This document shows positions 24,806 through 35,600 of a stretch of 64,000 nt of DNA, piece by piece. Each line of letters begins with the position of its first letter. Positions within the stretch are counted from its first letter, which is position 1. This DNA is from Limonium bicolor (lineage: Eukaryota > Streptophyta > Magnoliopsida > Caryophyllales > Plumbaginaceae): assembly GCA_023374045.1 (NCBI GenBank), contig CM041776.1, positions 316,498,722 through 316,562,721 of the forward strand, in the 5' to 3' direction. The position numbers were made by a program, and so were the translations under genes. The notes beneath the pieces were generated by a model. It was not told the origin of the DNA. It searched no databases and was given only the letters and a program-made list of their open reading frames with translations.

Positions 24806-25200
24806 TGTTGTAAATCACCCTATTTAGTGGATGTACATCCACATATTTTTTGGTCTACCTAGAATCTTCATTAGTGTAACTCTCGAAACCTCCTCTATAC
24901 TCTTTGTTTGTGTAATCGTCAAAGACCTTTGATGTTAGTATTCCCACCTTAGAATGGGTCACTCAAAAGTTCGGTAAATGATGCTATCTTGTACTCCCTT
25001 CTATTCAAAATATACGTCATTTTAGAGATGAATCTAGACTCAAATATGTCCAGATTCATCTCTAAAATGATAGATATTTTGAATATGAGAGAGTAATATA
25101 TAAGGACGAGATATGGAATGCAAGAAAGATAGAAGACAATGTACCTATTCCTCCTTGCTTGTCTCCTGTACCCCTCACTCTCATTTCTCAATTTATAACA
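24806..25200 (+). repeat. Copia-2 3' LTR (with Stowaway insert)
   Basis: Starts tgttgtaaatcaccctattt after a purine tract and ends caatttataaca. Without the 100-bp MITE and its extra TA it is 293 bp, matching the 295-bp 5' LTR. Confidence 0.82.
24994..25093. mobile_element. Stowaway-type MITE (100 bp) in the Copia-2 3' LTR
   Basis: Left end ctcccttctattcaaaata and right end (reverse complement ctctctcatattcaaaata) are inverted. TA duplications lie at 24992-24993 and 25094-25095. The centre is a strong hairpin (cattttagagatgaatctag against ccagattcatctctaaaatg). The 5' LTR lacks it, giving an internal empty-site control. Confidence 0.85.
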
Positions 25201-26681
25201 AAACAAATATTCTTTTAGAAAAATTGGTTATCGATTAACGGAGTGGACCACCTTATAAGTGACAATATAACATAAGAAAAGGCTAGTAGAATAGCACTGA
25301 GCTGCAGCTCAAGGACTCTTCCCTTAGTGGTGACAACTGAAGCACCATTTTGAGCACCCCTATATTAAGGTAGTCAAGCGGTGGTACCTCCCTCCAGTGG
25401 TGCTTCACATGTATCAGTTCAGCCACGTCACCATTCTCCTTTGATTTTGATGATGATATAGGTGATAGTGATGAGGATGAGGGTATAGACTGAGTTAGCC
25501 TGGACACCAGTGATGATAAAGATGGCTATCGTTCGTCTGATCAAGTACAAATGAATATCTTCAATTTGAAACATTGTATTTTCTGTGTCCCCAAATAACT
25601 GATTAATTTGAAACTTTTCTCCAGTTGTCATTTAATCACCCTTCAGATAGTTAGAGAAGAACAATTGTGACATTTTTCATAAAAGATAAGTAATACTTGG
25701 GATACTAGTTAGCTTTTTTATTTTTATTTTGATAATTAGAGACACATAGCCAAGTAAACCACAATTGTGGGAAAATAACGAAAACGGTAAACTATCAATA
25801 AAACTACAAACCTACCCTCAAACTTACCCGAAGCTACCTTACCAGATCTGCAAATATATATCTTCCCTCTCCTTCCTATGCTCTTTCCGACACTTGCCAG
25901 CTTTAGGACTAGGCATAGTGCATATCCTAAATCTGTTTCTATGAAGTTTCAAAGGTAATTTGAATATCTCTAAGCTACTTGATGGTCATATATTCGTTGT
26001 TTAGCTCTAGATCAATCTCAGTAATCAGTATCACCAGAATCATATTCTTTGTGTACGATTACTTATCAGTCTTCTTAATTCCAAATATCTTCTTTTCAAC
26101 ATTTTTTTTTGAGCAATTCTTTTCAACTTCTTTAGTAGAATCATTGAGAGAGAATAAACACACGTGCCAAGTGTGATATAAAACATATATTGGTCTATTT
26201 TGTCATTTCATTATTTATAAGGGTGTATAGTTTTGAAGAATGATGTTTCAAAGGTATAATCTCATTTTATGACTAGAGACGTATTGGAAAATCGACTCGA
26301 GGACAAGCCATAAAATTTGAACTAGATTTATCGATAAAATATACAATTCTAGATCCCGAGTCCGTTCATGCATGCATAGTTTAACAAAACTCGAGTGGAG
26401 GTCTTTTTACGTATCTTGTCTAATCCTGCAATTACCTCAAGAAGAAGTCTAATCTCTCAAGAAAATCACAGTATGAACTTTATAATCGAGCTGTCATTTC
26501 AATGAATAAATAAATAACTGTAATACAATAAAAAGTCCTAGTTAATAATGAATGTTCATGAGCACCACCACCAGTAATTTTTTTTTTGATCGATTAAGCT
26601 CAGCTCAGTTGTAAGCTCAGCCTCGGGTTTTAGAGATCCAAGATCGTCGAAGATGTAACTGGAGTTCTCTTTATCAGAGCT
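25201..26681. other. Intergenic; 3' flank of the EDR2-like gene
   Basis: No supported gene. The part nearest 26682 is presumed 3' UTR of the - strand EDR2-like gene. The - strand frame at 25283-25507 is unassigned. Confidence 0.45.
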
Positions 26682-29600
26682 TTATACCATAGTGGCTGAG
26701 TCCAAACTGACACAACTTAGCCTAACCGTCCCAAGGAGATACTCCGGAAGCTCGGCTTCTTCCTTAGCCTGTGTGTATATTGTAAGCACAACAGGATCAA
26801 TCTTTTTAAAGCCATGAAAAAGCAAAAACAAATCACATAAAACTTTCCATTTTGTTTGATTTTTTGTACGGCAAAAGGTTCGACTTGTAGAACGGCACTG
26901 AAGTTCCTGGACAATTTATAATTACGAACTTGGATAACAACTGACCTCTATCAAAATTGCGATGTCAACTACTAATGATTTAACATATCCAAGAACAAGG
27001 CCAATGACACTCCTTGCAACGGATGACGAGCCAATATCGACATCAATCTGCATGAAGTCCATCCAGCCAGTTATTGCACGAGCACTTTTGAAATGAAACT
27101 CAACGTGAGAACAGATAAAAAGTCGCTACTTTTTTTACTGTTAAAAGGTCACTACTCTATAACTATAAGCACAAAATCCTATACAGAACATGTTAACAGT
27201 AAGGAAGGGACACAGATGTGGTTTTTTTTTTGTAAGGAAAACAGGGAGTAGATTTCAAACCAGTACAGTTTTCGCGAGTCTCACAGAAGAGACAAGGGTT
27301 TCCGACAGTATTTAGTATCAGAAGAAAAATCAAAGAGGAGAAAGCAATGGAAGAAAGTGTTATAAAGTTGGAAGAATACGTTAAGGGGTGAAATAGATTG
27401 TAATAGTTAGTGTAAACAGCAATGTCGGTAGTAAGTGTAAACGAAAGGATGGGAAATTGCTTCATCTCGTCCGCTCCATTGTTGAGATCCAGACGGATAA
27501 TCGGTCTTTGATTGGCATTTTGAAGGAAAACAATTTGACTCATGATGTATTATTAGAATTTTAATTATTACTTTTGTCAAAGGATTAGTTCTTTTGGAGG
27601 ATAAGGAAGCTAATTTCAACCTCGTTGGCGGTAAAAATGGGTGGCAGTAGTAGTAAGATGGGAATTTGGGAGAGTATGTTTGCACCATTTGTACAAAGCT
27701 TCTTTTGTATGATATATACAGTAAAAGTGCATGTTAACAAAAGCATATTGTACCCTTTCTTAATAACGAGCCCCTTTCAACAAAGGGAGGGTAAAAGTGA
27801 GATGTGGTTTCATCCCATCATCCCACATCGTGAGTGAGCAAACAAAGGGGCACTTCCTTTGTTATAAAAGGAAGTGCTCACCTCACTTCTAATCTCATCC
27901 CAACAATTAGTAATTTCTTCTGAATGCTAAATTGTAATCTCTTCTCTCTATATCTCTTAAAGTATAAATAAGAGAGTTCTGGTAGTGTCCGAGGAAGTAG
28001 GCAACATTGGCTGAACCTCGTAAAATTCCGGTGTCCCTTTTATAGCATTATTTAGCAGCTTTTGGTGGGTAATTTTGTAGTGCTTTATTGTGCTAAGAAA
28101 TTACAGTCAGGAAATTCTGTCTAAGGAAGTGGTTTTAAGCGGGACCACTGTGACCCTACCGCGACTTGGGAATTTTCCTGTACAGAGTGATTTTCTAGTA
28201 CAATAATTTACTCTCTTATCCAGTCGCTTCCGCAACAAGTGGTATCAGAGCCAAGGTTCTGTCTTAGTATGCTCTGTGGTTGCAGCTAGGCTGATCTTCC
28301 ACATCAGAAAAGCGTTCCTTTGTTCAGTTGATACGTCGTAGCGCTGCTAAATAAAAATTGGAGCAGAAATGGCAGACGACAAATTAAAGACCCCGGAGAC
28401 AGCGTCATCAACTTCCTCGTCATCGATTTGGACAAGAAGGGTGATGACTAATGCTAAGTTTTCGGTGGAGACATTTGATGGTACGGGCCATTTCGGCATG
28501 TGGCAATGCGAAGTCCAAGACGCTCTCTTTCAGCAAGGTCTTGACATCGCCATTGAAGAGACAAGACCGGAAGACATTCAAGAGAAGGAATGGGAGGCCA
28601 TGAATCGAGCAGCTTGTGGTACAATTCGCTCCTGCCTGTCGAGAGAACAAAAATATGCGTTCTCTAAAGAAAAATCTGCATGGAAATTGTGGAGGCATGG
28701 AGGAAAAATTCATGAAGAAGAGCAGTCAGAATAAGCTTTTTATGAAGAAAAGGCTATTCCGCTTTTTTGTTTCGGGGACCACATGAATAACCACATCACC
28801 AGTTTCAATCAACTAGTAGCTGATTTGGTAAACTTGGATGTGAATTCAGATGAAGATTGGCCTTAATGTTACTGGGATCTCTTCCTGATGAGTATGAGTT
28901 TCTGGAAACAACTCTACTCCATGGGAAGGACGATGTCTCTCTGAAGGATGTCACTGCAGCACTGTACAGCCATGAATTGAGAAGAAAAGAAAAGAGGGGT
29001 ACTGATGAAGCAGCAGAAGCATTAGTGATGAGAGATCGTTCTTCCGCTCAGAAAAGGGGAAGAAAGGATGGTCAAAACCGAAAGCCAAGCTCGGCAAAGA
29101 TGAATGCGCCCTTTGTCGAGAAAAGGGTTGGAAGAAGGACTGTCCAAAACAGAAGAAAGGCAAGGCTGTTCAAGACGCATGTGTAGCTGAATACGACAGC
29201 GAAGGATCAGGACTATCATTGGTGGCATCGACTTCAAAAATTAATCAGGATGAGTGGATTCTGGATTCAGGAGCAACCTACCATATGTCACCCATTCGAG
29301 ATTGGTTCTTTGATTACAAAGAACTAAAGGGTGGAACCGTTTTGATGGGAGACAATAGCCCATGCAAAACAATTGGTATAGGCTCAATCAAGTTGAAGAA
29401 CCATGAAGGATCAACCAGAGTTTTAAGAGAAGTTCGGCATGTTCCAAACTTGACCAAAAATCTCATTTCTCTGGGACAATTGGAGTCGAAAGGATTCTCA
29501 TGGGCCGCTAAAGATGGGGTTCTAAAGGTCGTTTCCGGAGCATTGATAAAAGGCACCAGAAGGAGCAATCTGTATTACTACGAGGGGAGTACAGTAGTAG

Positions 29601-32600
29601 GAACAGCAGCAGTTGTGTTGGCTCCCAAGGAGAATGACTCTCAGTTGTGGCACATGCGACTGGGGCATGCCGGAGAGAAATCCTTACAGATTCTTGCAAA
29701 GCAGGGATTGCTGAAAGGCGTGAAGGCTTGAAATAAACTTTTGTGAGCATTGCGTTCTCGGGAAGCAAAAGAGATTGAAGTTTGGCACTGCCATCCATAA
29801 TACGAAGGGTATTTTGGATTATGTCCATTCTGACGTTTGGGGACCCGCCAAGAGCCTTCCTTGGGTGGGAACCGCTACTATGTGACCTTCGTGGATGATT
29901 TTTCTCGAAGAGTTTGGGTGTATGCCATGAAGACTAAGGATGAAGTGATGGGGATCTTCCTAACATGGAAGAAGACAGTCGAGACGCAAACAGATCGAAG
30001 GATCAAGTATCTCCGGACAGATAATGGGGGAGAGTACAAGAGTGATCCATTCTTGAAGGTTTGCAAAGACGAGGGAATTGTCCGACACTTCACAGTCAGG
30101 GAAACACCGCAGCAGAATGGAGTGGCGGAGCGAATGAACCGAACATTGCTGGAGAAGGTTCGGTGCATGTTGTCAAATGCTGGGCTGGGTAGACAATTTT
30201 GGGCAGAGGCGGTAACATATTGCAGCCATATTGTGAACCGGTTACCGTCGTCGGCTATTGGTGGAAAGACACCGCTTGAGGCATGGTCTGGAAAACCAGC
30301 TACTGATTATAGTTCTTTGCGAGTGTTTGGTTCTGTGGCTTACTACCATGTGAAGGAATCAAAATTAGACCCAAGGGCAAAGAAGGCTCTATTTATGGGG
30401 ATTGCGTCTGGGGTAAAGGGATACCGGTTGTGGTGTCTAGAAGCAAAGAAGACAATCATTAGCAGAGATGTTACCTTTGATGAATCTGCGTTGTGGCAGA
30501 AGGTGACAGTAGACTCCATCCAGACAGAGGGAACTCAGAAGCAGGTGGAGAAAGCACCAAAGAAGGTGGAGTTCGAGAAGGAGATATTTGTAAACCCATT
30601 GGTTGGAGATGATAGTGACTCTCAAGGAGTAGATGAGTCAAATGAGGAAGCTCCAACAGCAGAATCAGATCCGATTGCAGAAGAAAGACCCAGAAGAGAG
30701 ATCCGCAAACCTGCTCGTTATGCGGATATGGTGGCTTATGCACTTCCAGTTGTAGATGAAGGGGTACCACCTACTTTCCGAGAAGCAAATCAAAACTCGG
30801 AAAGTAAGGAGTGGAAAGGTGCCATGGAAGAAGAAATGAATTCTCTTCACAAGAACAACACGTGGAAGTTGGCACAACTACCAAAGGGCAAGAAGGCAAT
30901 TGGTTGCAAATGGGTGTTTGCAAAGAAAGAAGGAACTTCAGGTGAAAACAGTGTCCGCTACAAGGCTAGGTTGGTGGCCAAAGGGTACGCACAGAAGGAG
31001 GGAATTGATTACCATGAGGTATTTTCTCCAGTAGTGAAACATTCCTCCATTAGAATTCTGTTGGCGTTAGTAGCTGAGCTGAATTTGGAATTAGCCCAAC
31101 TTGATGTGAAGACCGTTCTTACATGGCGATCTGGAGGAAGAGATCTATATGACTCAACCAGAAGGATTTAAGGTTCGTGGTAAAGAAGATTGGGTTTGTA
31201 AGTTGAACAAATCATTGTACGGGCTGAAGCAGTCTCCAAGGCAATGGTACAAACGATTTGATTTGTTTATGAGAGGGCAAAGGTACACGAGAAGCAAATA
31301 TGATCACTGTGTGTATTTGCGCAAGCTACATGATGGGTCTTACATCTACCTACTCTTGTACGTTGATGACATGCTAATAGCTTCAAAGAATCAGTCAGAG
31401 ATTGATAGATTGAAAGTTCAGTTAGCTCAAGAGTTTGAGATGAAAGACTTGGGCGAAGCCAAGAAGATTCTCGGGATGGAGATTAGCAGAGACAGAAGGA
31501 ATGGCAAGCTTTGTTTGTCCCAGGAGCAATATCTGAAGAAGGTGCTACAACGTTTTGGTATTAACGACAATACAAAACCTGTGAGTACCCCGCTTGCTCC
31601 TCATTTGAAGCTTAGTGCCCAATTATCTCCAAAGACTAAAGAAGATAGAGACTATATGACTAAAGTCCCATATGCAGAAGCAGTTGGTAGCTTAATGTAT
31701 GCCATGGTGTGTACAAGGCCCGACATCTCACAAGCAGTTGGAGTTGTGAGCAGATATATGCATGATCCTGGCAGAGATCATTCGCAAGCTGTGAAATGGA
31801 TTTTACGATATATTCAAGGTACTGTGGATATTGGTCTGCTATTTGAGAAGGATGTTACAGGTGGTCCAAATGTGGTTGGATATTGTGATTCCGACTATGC
31901 TGGTGATATGGATAAGCGACGATCAACTACTGGTTACTTGTTTACTTTAGCCAAGGCACCAGTAAGTTGGAAATCTACCTTGCAGTCTACAGTTGCTTTG
32001 TCTACGACTGAGGCGGAGTACATGGCTCTGACAGAGGCTGTGAAGAAGGTATTTGGCTTCATGGGTTGCTTAAAGACTTGGGAGTTGGTCAGAGGCACAT
32101 CACGGTGCACTGTGACAGTCAGAGTGCTATTCATTTAGCAAAGAATCAAGTCTATCATGCAAGGACGAAGCATATTGATGTTCGCTATCACTTTGTGCGG
32201 GAGATACTCGAAGAAGGGGATATTCTTGTTCAGAAAATCCGGACGACTGAGAATCCTGCAGACATGATGACCAAGGTGGTGACCGCAGTCAAGTTCAAAC
32301 ATTGCTTGGACTTGACCAACATCCTACATATTGAAATGGCGCCTAAAGGCGCAATTGTAGACACTACCAAGTAGGTTTGTAAGAGAGTTTATTTTGGTTA
32401 GTGGGATAAACCAAGGTGGAGAATTGTGAGATGTGGTTTCATCCCATCATCCCACATCGTGAGTGAGCAAACAAAGGGGCACTTCCTTTGTTATAAAAGG
32501 AAGTGCTCACCTCACTTCTAATCTCATCCCAACAATTAGTAATTTTCTGAATGCTAAATTGTAATCTCTTCTCTCTATATCTCTTAAAGTATAAATAAGA

Positions 32601-35600
32601 GAGTTCTGGTAGTGTCCGAGGAAGTAGGCAAAATTGGCTGAACCTCGTAAAATTCCGGTGTCCCTTTTATAGCTTTATTTAGCAGCTTTTGGTGGGTAAT
32701 TTTGTAGTGCTTTATTGTGCTAAGAAATTACAGTCAGGAAGTTCTACCACGACCTGGGAATTTTCCTGTACAGAGTGATTTTCTAGTACAATAATTTACT
32801 CTCTTATCCAGCTTCCGCAACAAAAAGGACAAAATATCCAAACAGTGTAAGCCCCACTCACTATGCAGTAAATACTACTCCAATAGATAACTACCATGAA
32901 AGAGATATACTTACTTCCAGAAAATTATCTTGTCTGATATATCTGCAGTTCACAGCTTTTCCCAGGAGGCAAGCTTTCGTTCCCACAGCTCGCTTTACCA
33001 TCCAGTAACCCTGAAACAAGTTATTACAGTAGTTAGTGTCTCAGTCATTATATTTTGCGTCGCATTTATATTCATGAGGAAAAAAAAAGCGCTAAGGAAA
33101 GAGAGTATCCACCTTTACAATGCTTGGAATTAGTTTAAACCTTGCATCACGGAAAGTGTCAGTGCCATCAATAAATCTCCCTAGTAGAGAATTCTTGTTT
33201 ACAGGTCTGTCAGCAGCATAATAGAAGACCAAATTGTAGTTTGGCTTGGCAGGGACCTGTTTAAACGCGAAACTATCAAAAATGTAGTCAACGTTTGAAG
33301 ACAAAGAATGAAAAGGAAAATATCAGGGGCAATCTTAGAGAAAAAAGGTGATGCGTGGTCAGTATAGGATTTGATCCATTACTATCGCAACATATTTCAC
33401 TGATCCTTCCATTAGATCCTCATTAGGAACTAAACCAAACCAATTAATCACACAGCATTCCTAATTTTTGAGGGACGCATACAGTAGAAATATGATAATT
33501 AATAATTACAAAATGACACTTCCTACCAATAAGGTATAGCAAATTACATTCTGTAGTTACCACTATCATTAATATTAAGGCTTTAAGCCCCAAATTATCA
33601 AAAAAAAAAAAAATTACATTCTGCAGTTATGATGACTAAGTTTCACAAAACTGACCTAAGTAGTTTGATGACAATTGCATTAGTCATCTTTTTACCCATT
33701 TTCAGCCAATCCTCGTTTAACCCACCATAATAGAATGGAAAACACGAAAAGAGATGACAGATGCAATTGTTATCAAACTACATACACAGGCTTTGAAATT
33801 TTTAAACCCTCATGATTACGGATTGTACTTTTCCTCACCTCATTGGTGGGAATTGTAATTTTCAAGAAAAAGAAAACAATATCGACTCAAAGGAAATCAA
33901 AGAGAAGAATTAATGCACCTGAAGGTTGATGACAAGGATAAATGGGAGCTCTTTTCCAGCTTCTGACTGACAAATCAAACTATAATAAGATGGTAATGAA
34001 GCTGAAATCCCCAAAAGGTATCAAGTGCGTGTAAAAAGCAAAACATGAACCCTACCTATTCAGCTTTACAAGAGCGCCATTCATATGAAAGAGAAGAAAT
34101 TAAATAACATAATATGAAGGCTTCATAAACAACAGTCTCACATCTATCAATGAGACTTTCAAGACAAATAATAAGTGAGTCTTTAAGATAGCTTGAGGAG
34201 CTTGCTCGTACATCTGAAATTCTTGCAAAATCTAAAGATACACAATTCACCTACTAACTTGTAAGCTTTGCCTACTCACTTGAACAATACAGGACGGACG
34301 TAGTGCCACCTCGGTTAAGCTCCTTTCAGCCTTGAACCAATCAACCGCTACTAGCTTTAGAAGTGGATCACCTCCGCGTACCTAAATGTTGGACACAAAT
34401 TAGGTCAACGTTAACATTCTATAATTCAAGGAAAGAAGTCAAAGATTGCTTAAAGGGAACTGTAGTTACATAATTTAGTAATTGCCAATCTGGTATAGTT
34501 CAGCTGGGAGGCATTGGGGCATGTGTCAATTCAACAGAAGCTGAAACTGTTGAAGGCTCCATTAAAGCAGTGGAATCGGGATGTTTTGGGGGATGTGGAG
34601 GGTAAAATTAAAGAGTTTAAGGTGGAGCTAAAATCAGTGGAATCAATAGCGGAAGTAAGAGGATGGGATGAGGAGAGCAAGTGTCGAAGGATGGAAGTTG
34701 AAACACAAATACTGTTATTAATTAGAAGGCAAGAAATGTATTGGAGGCAAATGTCAAGGGATGTGGCGGTAAAGCAACTGGATAGATATACGGCATACTT
34801 TCATCGTCGTGCATCAATTTAACAACAAAAAAAAAAGGAGTCATTGTGCACTTTTGGAAGTTGATGGAATCCAAGTAAAGGACCCAAAATGAGTTAGAGA
34901 TGCGGTTGTCAAACACTGCAAGATGTTATTTAGTTCTCGTGTCAAACTGCTTTCATTTCCACCTGATGTACTGCTGTCAAGACTAGAGAAAGAGGATAGA
35001 GACATGACTGAAGTGATACCGGATGGAGAGGAAATAACAAGGGCAGTTAGAGGGCGTGATGGCTATAACATGAACTTCATCAAGTCAATGTAGGGTATTT
35101 TTGGTGCAGAGTTTATTGAGTCGGTAAGAAGATTCTTCATCTCAGGGGAAATGCCGATGAACACAAACCAGATTTGGATTGCGTTAATCCCGAAGATGGA
35201 AGGTGCAAAGAAGTTGGAAGAAATCGACCCATTAGTATGGTGGGCAGTGTCTACAAAGTGAATGCAAGGATAATGGCTGGTAGGATGAGAGATAAACTCC
35301 CAAAGTTGATAGGTGAATCAGAGACAGCTTTTGTACAAAATAGACAGATTCTGGATGGGCCATTAATTGCAAATGAAACAATAAATTGGCTGAAGAAGAA
35401 AAAGAAAAGGGGGTACTCCTCAAGTTGAACTTCCGTAAGGCCTACGACAGTATAAGATGAGAATTCTAGGAAGAAGAGCTACTGGCAATGGGATTTGGAG
35501 ACAGATGGAGAGGGTGGGTAAGAGAATGTATATCTACATCTGTAATCTCAATTTTGGTAAACGAGGCAACCACTAAACCGTTTAAACCTAAGAGAGGGCG

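Larger units (their letters stand above)
18583..25200 (+). mobile_element. Copia-2: old, heavily decayed copia element
   Basis: Direct LTRs are 18583-18877 and 24806-25200; the second is longer only because of a Stowaway insertion. A purine tract ccacgggggac precedes the 3' LTR. The 5-mers outside (taacc and aaaca) do not match well. Most of the interior (18.9-22.1 kb) is unrecognisable. Surviving pol pieces are the hinge PLGSKDLNPRKR near 22155-22195 and RNase H pieces at 23750-23915 and 24505-24625, split by a MULE MITE. The element has no coding capacity. Confidence 0.8.
27798..32822 (+). mobile_element. Copia-3: young Tnt1-like copia retrotransposon in intron 20 of the EDR2-like gene
   Basis: LTRs are 27798-28237 (440 bp) and 32427-32822 (396 bp). 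A perfect 5-bp target duplication aaaag lies at 27793-27797 and 32823-32827. The tRNA-iMet primer-binding site tggtatcagagcc is at 28240-28252, and the purine-rich caaggtggagaattg precedes the 3' LTR. The LTRs differ by about five substitutions plus small indels and one block of about 39 bp missing from the 3' copy. It is inserted antisense to the host gene. Protein motifs point to the Tork/Tnt1 lineage. Coding frames are broken in several places, so it is non-autonomous now despite its youth. Confidence 0.93.
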
